Shown: piece by piece, positions 17,026 to 27,366 of the stretch
How the letters are laid out: each line of letters begins with the position of its first letter
Position numbering within the stretch: the stretch's first letter is position 1
Assembly (NCBI GenBank): GCA_015863185.1
Contig: JACBXP010000008.1
Coordinates: 1 to 64,000, forward strand
DNA from: Aerococcaceae bacterium DSM 111020
GTDB taxonomy: Bacteria; Bacillota; Bacilli; Lactobacillales; Aerococcaceae
Direction: 5' to 3'
Length of the DNA stretch: 64,000 nucleotides
The notes under the pieces: model-generated
Databases searched by the model: none
Seen by the model: only the letters and a program-made list of their open reading frames with translations
What the model was told of the DNA's origin: nothing
Made by a program: the position numbers and the translations under genes

Positions 17026-17115
17026 AAAAACATTTCCGAAGATTTTTAAATTTGTCTACTCTATTGTTCCAAGATGTGAACAATTATTTAAAGACATTAC
17101 TTCGGAAATGTTTTT
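17026..17115 (-). terminator. Branched hairpin between livJ and livH
   Basis: AAAAACATTTCCGAAG (17026-17041) pairs perfectly with CTTCGGAAATGTTTTT (17100-17115). The 58-base loop includes a second stem, ATTGTTC/GAACAAT (17063-17069 and 17078-17084). On the minus strand the outer stem ends in TTTTTATTCTTT. It could end most livJ transcripts and let some read through, setting binding protein above permease. The rest of the 305-base gap shows only A/T-rich DNA. Confidence 0.6.
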
Positions 17116-17168
17116 CAGGTATAAAGAATTAATAGCCTAGTTGATACTTTTTACAAATTGATTCCAAA

Positions 17169-18326
17169 TTATTCTGCTTCAACCGCTTCCGAAGACACTA
17201 TTTTTCCATCTTCTATTTTTAATACGAGTGCTGGTTTAACTGGGTCATGATTTTCATCAATTGCAAATGTTCCAGTAACCCCTTCAAAATCCTCTGTTGC
17301 AGCAATCGCATCTTTAATGGCTTCCGGATCAGCCTTTCCAGCCCTTTCCGCAGCATCAAATATTAAGTTTGCTGCGTCATACGCTAATGCAGCGAATGTG
17401 TCTGCTTCTTGACCATATTCTTCTTCATAATTTTTCAAGAATTCCTGAACTGCTGGATCTTCACTTTCAGTAGAAAAATGTGACGTAAAGTAAATATCGT
17501 TGGCATTTTGGATCTCAGCTAATTCAACTAAAGTTGGGCTATGGAACCCATCTCCACCTACGATTGGTTGTGTAATTCCCATTTCTCTTGCTTGTTTGAT
17601 AAATAATCCTGCTTCCGTATAGTAAATAGGAAGGTAAAGAACATCAAAATCTTGTGCCAATAACGATGTTAATACTGCTGAAAAATCTGTCTCACCTGAT
17701 TGTACTGACTGTTTAGCAACTACTTCTCCACCAAGTTCTGTAAATTTATCTTCAAATGCGCCACTTAATCCTAACGAATAATCAACTGCCTGATCTTCAA
17801 CGATCACTGCCTTAGCGACTTCAAGATTATCCACAACATATTGAGCAGCTACTTCACCTTGGTAAGAATCAGCAAAACTCACTCGGAAGAAATAATCGAA
17901 TACTTCACCGTCTTCACTTAAGGTAATATTATCCAATGTTGCAGCTGGTGCTACTGCTGGAATACCGCCTTCATTAATAACTGGAATTGAGGCTTTAACA
18001 TTCCCTGAAGGTGCTGGTCCAACAATTGCCATCACTTGCTCATTCACTAAACGTTGTGCTACTGAAGCAGCTTCCGTTAAATCAGAACGATTATCATATT
18101 CGACATATTCTATTTGTTGCCCGAGAACACCACCATTATCATTCGTTTCTTTTACCGCTAACTGAACTCCCTTTGACATCGGAGTTCCATAAGAAGCTGT
18201 TTCACCTGACAGCTCAAAGTTTCCTCCCAATTTAAATGTATCTGCTGCTTGCGTTGCTAATGGTTGAATCGATGTGAATAAAGCACCTAATACCATCATC
18301 GACTTAACAAATCTTTTCATTTTCAT
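17169..18326 (-). CDS. Branched-chain amino acid ABC transporter substrate-binding protein LivJ/LivK
   Basis: This periplasmic-binding-fold protein of 385 residues should capture leucine, isoleucine and valine outside the cell for LivHMGF. It has the family opening FKLGGNFELSGETASYG, GVQLAVKETNDNGGVLG near 55 and IVGPAPSGNVKAS near 105. I set the start at the ATG at 18326 behind GGAGG. The signal peptide ends TQAADTF, a signal peptidase I site, and contains no lipobox cysteine. Most Gram-positive binding proteins are lipoproteins, so this one may be secreted or held by other contacts. It lies upstream of livHMGF, separated by a hairpin. Confidence 0.9.
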   Translation of the reverse strand: MKMKRFVKSMMVLGALFTSIQPLATQAADTFKLGGNFELSGETASYGTPMSKGVQLAVKETNDNGGVLGQQIEYVEYDNRSDLTEAASVAQRLVNEQVMAIVGPAPSGNVKASIPVINEGGIPAVAPAATLDNITLSEDGEVFDYFFRVSFADSYQGEVAAQYVVDNLEVAKAVIVEDQAVDYSLGLSGAFEDKFTELGGEVVAKQSVQSGETDFSAVLTSLLAQDFDVLYLPIYYTEAGLFIKQAREMGITQPIVGGDGFHSPTLVELAEIQNANDIYFTSHFSTESEDPAVQEFLKNYEEEYGQEADTFAALAYDAANLIFDAAERAGKADPEAIKDAIAATEDFEGVTGTFAIDENHDPVKPALVLKIEDGKIVSSEAVEAE

Positions 18327-18433
18327 CTCAAAACCTCCACTTATAATCAAAAGACAATGCAATTTATCATAAAACATTGATAATCCCCGTTAAAATTAGA
18401 CTATTATTAGGGATTTCTCATTTTCTTTCCCAT

Positions 18434-18462
18434 ATTATAGCCATAATTTTTTAATTTATCAA
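18434..18462 (-). promoter_or_regulatory. Promoter of livJ
   Basis: On the minus strand TTGATA (18457-18462) and TATAAT (18434-18439) are spaced by 17 bases. The roughly 100-base leader contains an inverted repeat AATCCC/GGGATT (18382-18387, 18410-18415). I did not find a convincing CodY motif. Confidence 0.65.
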
Positions 18463-18564
18463 GGTTCTTTTAGTTGTTTTTAATAAAACACACCATGAAT
18501 ACGCTTAAATCTTTTTATAGAGCCATCAATATTTTTAATAATGAATATTTTTTCAATTTCTTCT

Positions 18565-18601
18565 TTAAAAAAGACCACAGATGATTGAATCATCTGTGGT
18601 C
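18565..18601 (-). terminator. Terminator after the DUF3224-like gene
   Basis: GACCACAGATGATT and AATCATCTGTGGTC form a 12-14 bp stem (18573-18601), followed on the minus strand by TTTTTTAAAG. Confidence 0.8.
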
Positions 18602-18621
18602 AATATAAATTTATCTATTTA

Positions 18622-19083
18622 TTACATCTCTACTTCAAATACTACTGGAATAGATTCGCTATTCTTCTCTTGTATAACAGTCGGCTGGTTCGATTGTGTT
18701 AATTGTCTATGACGATCGGCAGGCTGAAAAGCATATTCATAGCTGCCTGTCATTGTGATTAATTCATCCGTACAATCCACAATTCTTCCGCGGATTTGAC
18801 GGCCACTTGGATTGCATACGCCATCTTCTTGAGCTAAGAAACTTCCTTCATAATGATTAAAAGTCCCTACAAAATGTAGAAAACCTCTGAATAAAACAGG
18901 AGTGTTTCCTTGAACATCTGGATCAAATTCATATCGAATATGATGACTATAGGCCATCCCCTGTGTGCCATTTCCTTGAACTTCAAAGACATAATTTTCG
19001 AGATGTATCGGAACACCTTCATCTCGATCATGATAGTCATGACAATTGTAACTGATTTCTTTGAATGTTAAATTCAATGTCAT
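18622..19083 (-). CDS. DUF3224-like small beta-rich protein
   Basis: The 153-residue protein has no signal peptide or membrane segment. Its core FLHFVGTFNHYEGSF followed by SGRQIRGRIVDC and ITMTGSYEY resembles the DUF3224 family, whose members are small beta-barrels of unknown function. I recognise this only by pattern. The start was moved from a GTG overlapping the ribosome site to the ATG at 19083, 8 bases after GGAGG. It is a single gene between two minus-strand units and has its own terminator. Confidence 0.55.
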   Translation of the reverse strand: MTLNLTFKEISYNCHDYHDRDEGVPIHLENYVFEVQGNGTQGMAYSHHIRYEFDPDVQGNTPVLFRGFLHFVGTFNHYEGSFLAQEDGVCNPSGRQIRGRIVDCTDELITMTGSYEYAFQPADRHRQLTQSNQPTVIQEKNSESIPVVFEVEM

Positions 19084-19186
19084 CGTTTCCACCTCCTGAT
19101 TTAATTAAATTTTACCATATTTTTATACATTATCCTAATGGAATCATAAGAATAAAATCAATAGGAAGTTGCAAGAGATTTGACTA

Positions 19187-20023
19187 TTAATAAAATCTAG
19201 AAAACATCCACTCATCGCCTTGATAATTCCCTTGCATTAGCTCATGAATGATTTGTCTATTTTCGGTATTCACATCCATTGTCTCTAATTGATAGACACG
19301 CACATTCTGAAAGTACTCACTTATTTGATTTCCTAAATTCATCAATTGAAAGACATTATAACTCGTAACTGTGTAATCAGATAGCTTAGTTAATAGTGTC
19401 GTTACATTCAGTGATTCGCCATCCGTTGAAATTTTGTCCATAATTCCTGTGATTATTTGTTCTTGGCGTTGTGTATAGGTTGAATCAGTCTGTTCCTCAA
19501 ATGGTCGACGGTAAACTACAGCCGCTTCGCCATTTAATATCGTTGGTTCACCTTCATTGAAATGGTAATTGGCACTATCAAAAGAAATAGGCGGGGAAAC
19601 TTCAATCCCGTCCATTGCATCCACAATTTCTTCCACTCCTTCCAGATTAAATAGTAGATGTTCTTTAATCGTCAAATTATAATATTCATTCAACTCTTCA
19701 ATAACACCCTCTGTACCTTTCATTTGATACAAATCGTTAATGGTTTCTTCTTCATTATAAATACTATCGCTTGGGAGACTAATGAGTGTTAATTCTTCAT
19801 TTTCAGAATCAATAACTCCTATCGCAACCATTTCTACTTTCCCTTCAAACTCTTTTTCATTAGTAATTTGACTCTCGATGTTTGTAGCCATTCCTGAATC
19901 AATGCCCATTAACAGCACCATTTCGGAAGAAGATTGTGCCGCTACGATAAGTGAGTCAGTGGCTACAATATTGAATAAAATAGTCATTATACAACTGATA
20001 ACAAGATATAATTTTTTTCGCAT
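19187..20023 (-). CDS. Divergent LytR-CpsA-Psr (LCP)-like extracellular protein
   Basis: The 278-residue protein begins with a signal or anchor segment and then follows the LCP outline: LLMGID near 36, ELTLISLPSDSIY near 65, INDLYQMKGTEGVIEELNEYYNL, FNLEGVEEIVDAMDGIEV near 120, LNGEAAVVYRRPF and TQRQEQII. LCP enzymes attach polymers to peptidoglycan. Here the usual SIPRDT is SLPSDS and the RxD-type phosphate-binding stretch is missing, so key arginines are lost while the C-terminal RQ region survives. It may be inactive or bind another ligand. The start ATG at 20023 follows AAGAGG; the longest frame would use a TTG. It is monocistronic. Confidence 0.6.
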   Translation of the reverse strand: MRKKLYLVISCIMTILFNIVATDSLIVAAQSSSEMVLLMGIDSGMATNIESQITNEKEFEGKVEMVAIGVIDSENEELTLISLPSDSIYNEEETINDLYQMKGTEGVIEELNEYYNLTIKEHLLFNLEGVEEIVDAMDGIEVSPPISFDSANYHFNEGEPTILNGEAAVVYRRPFEEQTDSTYTQRQEQIITGIMDKISTDGESLNVTTLLTKLSDYTVTSYNVFQLMNLGNQISEYFQNVRVYQLETMDVNTENRQIIHELMQGNYQGDEWMFSRFY

Positions 20024-20202
20024 GATAGTCCTCTTTCTATTTTTTATGAGTTTCAATGAAACGAATTATATCTTAACACAATTAAATCAAGTAATATTGA
20101 CTCTCAAACTAATTACACACATTTATCCACAAATAATGGTAATTAATTCAAGCTTTATTATTTACATATCTTTATAAAGTATCACCATTAACTGGTTGAC
20201 AA

Positions 20203-20231
20203 ATAAAAAAAAGGACACCTAATGGTGTCCC
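20203..20231 (-). terminator. Terminator after groEL
   Basis: GGACACC pairs with GGTGTCC around TAAT, and on the minus strand eight T residues follow. Confidence 0.85.
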
Positions 20232-20291
20232 CATAAAACTTCTCATTTCAATAACAGAAAGAGATATTAAAAGTTTTATTTAATTATAATA

Positions 20292-21923
<1,632 letters not shown>

Positions 21924-21954
21924 TTATGTTTCCTCCTTGTTTCGTTAATTCTAA

Positions 21955-22224
21955 TTATTGACTAATTTTTGCTAGTAAATCTTTATGTTCAATAATTAAG
22001 TACTCAGTACCTTGGTGTTCAACTTCAGTTCCACTATAATTTTTAAAGTAAACTTTATCGCCTACATTAACATTATCTTTCTCTTCAATGTCTGGCCCCA
22101 CAGCAACAATTTCTCCAAATTGTTCCTTTTCTTGTGCTGAATTAGGTAAGATAAAACCACTTTCTGTCACTTGTTCTGTTTCAGCAATTTGAATAACCAC
22201 ACGTTTTCCTAAAGGTTCAATCAT
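21955..22224 (-). CDS. groES: Co-chaperonin GroES
   Basis: GroES caps the GroEL ring. The protein of 89 residues starts MIEPLGKRVVIQ, has the mobile loop ESGFILPNSAQEKEQ near 22-36, and ends LLAKISQ. I use the ATG at 22224 because GGAGGGA lies 6 bases upstream; the longer frame includes that ribosome site. It heads the groESL operon. Confidence 0.97.
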   Translation of the reverse strand: MIEPLGKRVVIQIAETEQVTESGFILPNSAQEKEQFGEIVAVGPDIEEKDNVNVGDKVYFKNYSGTEVEHQGTEYLIIEHKDLLAKISQ

Positions 22225-22259
22225 TAATATTCCCTCCATAATTTATTAATTCACTTGAA

Positions 22260-22286
22260 TTAGCACTCTTGTTATATGAGTGCTAA
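22260..22286 (-). promoter_or_regulatory. CIRCE operator of groESL
   Basis: TTAGCACTC-N9-GAGTGCTAA is an exact CIRCE element, the binding site of the heat-shock repressor HrcA. It lies between the promoter and groES. The hrcA gene is not in the window. Confidence 0.97.
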
Positions 22287-22297
22287 CTACATGATTT

Positions 22298-22326
22298 ATA
22301 ATAGTCTATATTAGTCAAAAATGCAA
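22298..22326 (-). promoter_or_regulatory. groESL promoter
   Basis: On the minus strand TTGCAT (22321-22326) and TATTAT (22298-22303) are 17 bases apart, just upstream of CIRCE. Confidence 0.6.
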
Positions 22327-22380
22327 GCCTTTCGCTTAAATAAATTAAATTCTTATATTTTCTATATCTTTTTCCATAAA

Positions 22381-22415
22381 AAAATGCTTCAATGCTAGGC
22401 ATTGAAACATCATTT
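22381..22415 (-). terminator. Terminator after rex
   Basis: ATGcTTCAATGC and GCATTGAAaCAT pair around a TAG loop with one mismatch, and the minus strand continues with seven T residues. Confidence 0.8.
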
Positions 22416-23048
22416 TTACGTTGTAAATTCATTATCAATGAAGTAGATCAACGTTTGCAATTCATTTGTCAAATCAACATTTTGCACTAACACATCATTT
22501 GGAACATTAAATCGTAATGGTGTGAAATTTAAAATTCCACGAATTCCCACTTCAATCAAACGATCAACTATTTCTTCCGCAAATTGCTCGGGAACTGTTA
22601 ATATGATTATTTCTATGTGTTGATCTTTTATTTGTTGCTCTAACTCATCCATTGAATATACTGGAACTCCGACAAAAATTGTCCCTACTAGGTCAGCATT
22701 CACATCAAAAGCTGCACCAATTCGGATATTGTGATTTTTTCTAAAATTATAATTTAGTAAAGCAGAGCCTAGATTACCTACACCAATTAATCCAACAGTA
22801 GTTAGACGATCATGATTCAATATTTTAGCGAAGAAATCCGTTAAATAATCAACATCATAACCGTATCCTCTTTTTCCGAGTGCTCCAAAATAAGAAAAGT
22901 CGCGACGAATTGTCGCACTATCAACTTTAACTGCTTCACTTAGTTCAGTAGATGAAATCCGTTTCTTTCCTGCATTTTGCAGAAATCGCAAGTAACGATG
23001 ATAAATCGGAAGCCGGAGCGCTGTTGCGCGAGGTATTTCATTATTCAT
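22416..23048 (-). CDS. rex: Redox-sensing transcriptional repressor Rex
   Basis: Rex senses the NADH/NAD ratio and represses fermentation and respiration genes when NADH is low. The 210-residue protein has an N-terminal winged helix with [24 protein letters not shown] near 32-55, the Rossmann motif [12 protein letters not shown] near 85, and a C-terminal swapped helix LQTLIYFID. The length is standard. It is monocistronic and divergent from the second ABC-F gene. Confidence 0.95.
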   Translation of the reverse strand: MNNEIPRATALRLPIYHRYLRFLQNAGKKRISSTELSEAVKVDSATIRRDFSYFGALGKRGYGYDVDYLTDFFAKILNHDRLTTVGLIGVGNLGSALLNYNFRKNHNIRIGAAFDVNADLVGTIFVGVPVYSMDELEQQIKDQHIEIIILTVPEQFAEEIVDRLIEVGIRGILNFTPLRFNVPNDVLVQNVDLTNELQTLIYFIDNEFTT

Positions 23049-23201
23049 ACATTATCCCCCCTTTACTAATGTATACGAAAATATTATACAGTCTTTTCAC
23101 AAACTTTACTAGCTTAACCTAAAAAAACATTATCATGACTTTACTCTTCGCGATTACAATATGTCACATTTTCACATAACCTACCCGTGATTAATGACTC
23201 G

Positions 23202-23210
23202 TGTTATAAT
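23202..23210 (+). promoter_or_regulatory. Extended -10 of the second ABC-F gene
   Basis: TGTTATAAT is a perfect extended -10; no good -35 precedes it. The start codon lies 27 bases downstream. Confidence 0.5.
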
Positions 23211-23236
23211 AGTTAAGTATATTGAAGGAGGTCACC

Positions 23237-25207
23237 ATGATACTATTACAATTAAATAATGTCGCTCGCTATTTTGCTGACGAGAAACTTTACGACGATG
23301 TCTCTTTTAATATCCAAACACAAGATCGTATCGCTTTAGTTGGACGAAATGGTGTTGGAAAATCGACATTAATTAAACAAATTCTTGGCGAAGAGCCGAT
23401 GACTCATGGAAATATAACACGTGCCAAAGATATTAGTATTGGTTACTTAGAACAGCATGTTACGACGAACTCAACTTTAACCATTTGGGAAGAAATGCTT
23501 AGCGTCTTCGAAGAGACATTAAAAAAACGCTCAGAACTAGAAAGCGTCGCTCAACGTGTCGCTGACTTATCTGAAAATCCAGAAACACAAGAATATAAAC
23601 AAGCAATCAAAGAATATGATGTGTTGCAAGAAACATTAGTTCAACGCAATGCTTATGGTATTGAATCAGAGATTCGAACGGTCCTTCATGGTTTTGGATT
23701 CTTTGAAGAAGACTATGATCGACAAATTCAATCACTTTCTGGAGGCCAAAAAACACGTCTCGCATTAGCTCAAATTTTATTAATGCATCACGATTTACTG
23801 ATCTTAGACGAACCAACAAACCACTTGGACATGAGCACCTTACAATGGTTAGAAGGTTATTTACAAAGTTACCGAGGAGCTTTGCTGATTGTTTCCCATG
23901 ACCGATATTTTTTAAATAAAGTTGCTACTCAAGTCATAGAGTTAAGACACCAAACTTCTCATATTTATAAAGGGAATTATGATTATTATTTAACTGAAAA
24001 AGCTGCACGCTTAGAACAAGAAATACAAGCCTATGAAAAGCAACAAGATGAAATTCAAAAATTAGAAACTTTTATCCAACGCAATATTGTTCGGGCTTCA
24101 ACAACCAAACGAGCACAGTCACGTCGCAAACAATTAGAAAAAATGGACCGAATTGAAAAACCAAAACAAGATGCAAAATCACCGCGCATTTCTTTTAGTG
24201 CGGCTAGAAAAAGTGGAGACCGTGTATTAGAAGCGATTCAATTAGGTATCGGTTATCCTGAGAGTGATTTAATTGCTAATAATATTAATTTCGATTTAAG
24301 ACGCCAAGAAGCCATCGCAGTCGTGGGTCCTAATGGAATCGGCAAGACCACTTTACTAAAGACCTTAATCCAACAAATCCCACCAAAATCTGGAGAAATT
24401 ATTCAAGGGACCAATGTAGATATTGGCTATTATGATCAAAATATTAATCAACTAGACCCACAATTAACCGTTCTAGAAACACTTTGGCGTGCACACGACA
24501 CAACAGACGAATGGGTAGTACGCAGTATACTTGGTTCTTTTCTTTTTTCTGGTGATGCAGTTGATAAAAAGGTTTCTCTATTAAGCGGAGGAGAAAAAGC
24601 TCGCCTAAGCCTCGCTCTATTAGCAACAAAACATGACAATACTCTTTTATTAGATGAACCAACCAACCATTTAGATATTGATAGTAAGGAAGTTCTGGAA
24701 GATGCATTAATCGAGTTCGATGGGACAATATTTTTCGTTTCACACGACCGTTATTTTATTAATCGGATTGCAACCAAAATTTTAGAAATAACTCCTACTC
24801 AATCTACCTTATATTATGGTGACTACGATTATTACATTGCAAAGAAAACAGAAATAGAACAAGTAGAGGCACTAAAAAATTCAAATACTCCCGATGAACA
24901 ACCAATGGATACTTCAAATGCTCAATTATCTTATCAAGCACAAAAAGAATTACAAAAAGAGCATCGCCAACTTCTGAAAAGTGTCGAACATTCAGAATCT
25001 AAAATTGAAACACTTGAAATTTTGATTGATCAACTAGAAGAACAAATGGTTCAAGCCAATGATTCCGGAGATGTTTCTGAATTAATGGCATTACATGAAG
25101 AATTTAAAAAAGCACAAAAACAAAATGACTTAGCACTCAATGAGTGGGAACAGGCCAGTCTTGCACTTGAAACATTTTATGATAGGCATTCACAATTTAA
25201 AGAATGA
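23237..25207 (+). CDS. ABC-F family ATPase, Uup/YdiF type
   Basis: This soluble twin-ATPase protein probably works on ribosomes or ribosome assembly. Both domains look complete: GRNGVGKST near 36, LSGGQKTRLAL near 163 and LILDEPTNHLD near 183; then GPNGIGKTT near 362, LSGGEKARLSL near 449 and LLLDEPTNHLD near 469. A charged linker with KRAQSRRKQLEKM near 290 and a C-terminal coiled coil (about 570-650) mark the Uup/YdiF group. The protein is 656 residues from the ATG at 23237, chosen for AAGGAGGT upstream. Unlike the first ABC-F gene in the window, no motif is degenerate. Confidence 0.92.
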   Translation: MILLQLNNVARYFADEKLYDDVSFNIQTQDRIALVGRNGVGKSTLIKQILGEEPMTHGNITRAKDISIGYLEQHVTTNSTLTIWEEMLSVFEETLKKRSELESVAQRVADLSENPETQEYKQAIKEYDVLQETLVQRNAYGIESEIRTVLHGFGFFEEDYDRQIQSLSGGQKTRLALAQILLMHHDLLILDEPTNHLDMSTLQWLEGYLQSYRGALLIVSHDRYFLNKVATQVIELRHQTSHIYKGNYDYYLTEKAARLEQEIQAYEKQQDEIQKLETFIQRNIVRASTTKRAQSRRKQLEKMDRIEKPKQDAKSPRISFSAARKSGDRVLEAIQLGIGYPESDLIANNINFDLRRQEAIAVVGPNGIGKTTLLKTLIQQIPPKSGEIIQGTNVDIGYYDQNINQLDPQLTVLETLWRAHDTTDEWVVRSILGSFLFSGDAVDKKVSLLSGGEKARLSLALLATKHDNTLLLDEPTNHLDIDSKEVLEDALIEFDGTIFFVSHDRYFINRIATKILEITPTQSTLYYGDYDYYIAKKTEIEQVEALKNSNTPDEQPMDTSNAQLSYQAQKELQKEHRQLLKSVEHSESKIETLEILIDQLEEQMVQANDSGDVSELMALHEEFKKAQKQNDLALNEWEQASLALETFYDRHSQFKE

Positions 25208-25213
25208 AAAAAT

Positions 25214-25255
25214 CCCAAGAATGATTTAATGAAATCGTTCTTGGGTTTCTTTTTA
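25214..25255. terminator. Terminator between ABC-F gene and tsaD
   Basis: CCCAAGAAtGATTT pairs with AAATCgTTCTTGGG (25214-25245) and a T-rich run follows on the plus strand. A-rich DNA on the other side could let it serve tsaD too. Confidence 0.8.
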
Positions 25256-26266
25256 TTCTGTCAATGCTAAGCCAGGATTAGCATTAATAGTTATATCTAC
25301 AAATTCTTGATTTTGGTATTGATGATACGCCACTGCTCCTATCATCGCTGCATTATCACCACATAATCTTAGTGGCGGTATGATTAATTCAATATCAGGG
25401 TATGAGGCGTTCAAACGAGCAGTTAATGCTTCACGAAGTCCCTTATTAGCCGCTACTCCACCCGCTAAAACAAACTGTTGAGTATCAGAGAAAGCGTCAA
25501 GGGCCTTAACAATCTTGGTCGTTAACACATCAATGACAGCCAGTTGAAAACTTGTCGCCAAATCTTCATGGTTAATGGTTTCACCACGCTGGTTCGCATT
25601 ATGAACTAAATTCATCACTGCGCTCTTCATACCAGAAAAGCTAAAATGTAAATTGTCCTCATGGATCATTGCTCGGGGAATGTCATACATATCTTTTCCT
25701 TTTTGAGCAAGATTATCTAAATGTTTCCCTGCTGGATATGGTAAGCCAATCAATCGCCCGACTTTATCATACGCTTCACCGACCGCATCATCCTGGGTTT
25801 CACCGATCACTTTGAAATCCAAATGATTCTCCATATATACTAATTCAGTATGTCCGCCACTAACGATTAAACTCATTAAAGGAAAAAATAACGGTTGTTG
25901 CAATTGGCTTGCATAAATATGCCCTGCTAAATGATTGGTAGCGATTAAAGGTTTCTGATGGACGAAAGCAAGTGTCTTCGCTGCTGTAATACCTGTCAGT
26001 AAGGCACCAACTAACCCTGGTCCTTGGGTTACAGCAAATGCATCAATATCATCCATCGATACATTTGCTTCTTCCATAGCTAAGTCAATTATTTGCGTGA
26101 TTTGGTCGACATGGTGTCTGCTAGCTACTTCGGGGACGACACCTCCAAAACGGATATGACTTTGTACTTGTGAAGCAATCACATTCGCCATTATTTTTTT
26201 CCCATTTTCAATAATCGCTACACTTGTTTCATCACAACTCGTTTCAATGGAAAGTATCAGTGTCAT
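25253..26266 (-). CDS. tsaD: tRNA N6-threonylcarbamoyltransferase TsaD
   Basis: TsaD transfers the threonylcarbamoyl group to A37 of tRNAs that read ANN codons (t6A). The 337-residue ASKHA-fold protein starts [15 protein letters not shown], has the metal-binding HLAGH at 112-116, [10 protein letters not shown] and the GGVAAN phosphate loop near 266. AAGGAAGGAG before the ATG lies inside the rimI end. It is the last gene of tsaB-GNAT-rimI-tsaD. TsaE and TsaC are elsewhere. Confidence 0.95.
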   Translation of the reverse strand: MTLILSIETSCDETSVAIIENGKKIMANVIASQVQSHIRFGGVVPEVASRHHVDQITQIIDLAMEEANVSMDDIDAFAVTQGPGLVGALLTGITAAKTLAFVHQKPLIATNHLAGHIYASQLQQPLFFPLMSLIVSGGHTELVYMENHLDFKVIGETQDDAVGEAYDKVGRLIGLPYPAGKHLDNLAQKGKDMYDIPRAMIHEDNLHFSFSGMKSAVMNLVHNANQRGETINHEDLATSFQLAVIDVLTTKIVKALDAFSDTQQFVLAGGVAANKGLREALTARLNASYPDIELIIPPLRLCGDNAAMIGAVAYHQYQNQEFVDITINANPGLALTE

Positions 26267-26732
26267 TTATAACTCCTTCCTTCTGAACATTATATTCTAA
26301 GATATAAGCGTCATCCTTAGGATGATGATAATAATTATGGCGACAGGCTATTTTATTAAAGCCAACCGCTTGGTATAATTTGTTAGCACTCATATTTTGT
26401 GATCTTACTTCTAATAAAATATGGCGTATTTTTTTTGTTTTACTTAGATGAATCAATTGCTTTAACATCTTTTTACCAAATCCTTTACGCCGATAAAGCG
26501 GATCAACATAAACGGTATTAATTTGAAATTCATCAATAATATAATGTAATCCAACATACCCTATTATCTTCATCTGATGATACATCAGAAAATAATACGT
26601 AAAGTCAAATTTAAAATCATTGTCACTCATTTTCCATGTCCATCGAAAGGCTGTGTTCATACGAGCTATCTTTCTTTGTTCATGTGATGATAAATCATAC
26701 CCTTTGCTCCAATTAAATGTTATCTCTTGCAT
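26244..26732 (-). CDS. rimI: GNAT acetyltransferase, RimI type
   Basis: This 162-residue GNAT protein has the acetyl-CoA loop [11 protein letters not shown] near 101 and the late motif [19 protein letters not shown] near 127 that fits RimI, which acetylates the N-terminus of ribosomal protein S18. It overlaps tsaD by 23 bases and its GNAT neighbour by 20. Linkage of rimI to tsa genes is common, so the name rests on both motif and position; it may also act on other N-termini. Confidence 0.75.
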   Translation of the reverse strand: MQEITFNWSKGYDLSSHEQRKIARMNTAFRWTWKMSDNDFKFDFTYYFLMYHQMKIIGYVGLHYIIDEFQINTVYVDPLYRRKGFGKKMLKQLIHLSKTKKIRHILLEVRSQNMSANKLYQAVGFNKIACRHNYYHHPKDDAYILEYNVQKEGVINDTDTFH

Positions 26733-27366
26733 TCTCTCTTCTCATCTTCCACGCATCTTCATAATTATTATAATAATATTGATGGAGTCTTTGAACTTTT
26801 TTAAAACCATACGCTTCATATAAATGTATCGCTGAAGCATTAGATATCCTTACTTCAAGTTCGCAATAAGGAATATCCTGTTTATGCATTAAATCAATCC
26901 AAAGCGTCAATAATCGCTGACCCACACCATTGTTTTGATATACAGGATCAACGATAAGATGACTAATATGTGCTTTTCTTGCTAAAAACCGGCCAGAAAT
27001 CATCCCAGCGATAACTTCTTCATGAGTCTTTGGATGTTCCCAAGTTAAAAGCAAATATATTCTATAAGGATTACTTCGAAAATCACGGATAAAGTCACGC
27101 ATTTGCCAAGCTAATACACCCTGGTATCCTTTTTTCTCTAATTCTAAATAAGCAGGAATATCTCTATACGTGCCAACTCTGATTCTGAAAGCTTTTTGAC
27201 TTGTTAACACCGATAGATAAATAGGTTCTTGATGATTGATATAAGATTGAAACTGCTCCAATAAAGGAGCTGGACGTACTAAATCTTTGTATTCTTCCAA
27301 TAACTGGCTGTCCGACCGCCTTTGAGATTTAATGAGTGATTTCAATATATTTGTTATGTTGCTCAC
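26713..27366 (-). CDS. Second RimI-like GNAT acetyltransferase
   Basis: The 217-residue protein has a non-GNAT N-terminal extension of about 55 residues and a GNAT domain with the acetyl-CoA loop YQNNGVGQRLL near 143 and SAIHLYEAYGFKKVQRLHQYYYNN near 178. It begins with GTG, GGAAGG upstream, and overlaps tsaB by 38 bases. Two tandem RimI-like genes between tsaB and tsaD occur in several Lactobacillales. Which of the two modifies S18 cannot be told by eye; the shorter one looks more canonical. Confidence 0.75.
   Translation of the reverse strand: MSNITNILKSLIKSQRRSDSQLLEEYKDLVRPAPLLEQFQSYINHQEPIYLSVLTSQKAFRIRVGTYRDIPAYLELEKKGYQGVLAWQMRDFIRDFRSNPYRIYLLLTWEHPKTHEEVIAGMISGRFLARKAHISHLIVDPVYQNNGVGQRLLTLWIDLMHKQDIPYCELEVRISNASAIHLYEAYGFKKVQRLHQYYYNNYEDAWKMRRENARDNI

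Noticed and set aside
18327-18460. CodY box in the livJ leader
   Set aside because: Best matches to AATTTTCWGAAAATT have too many mismatches in such AT-rich DNA.
23099-23181. TTCACA half-sites near rex as possible Rex operators
   Set aside because: Only imperfect half-sites are present; the TTGTGAA-N4-TTCACAA palindrome is not met.
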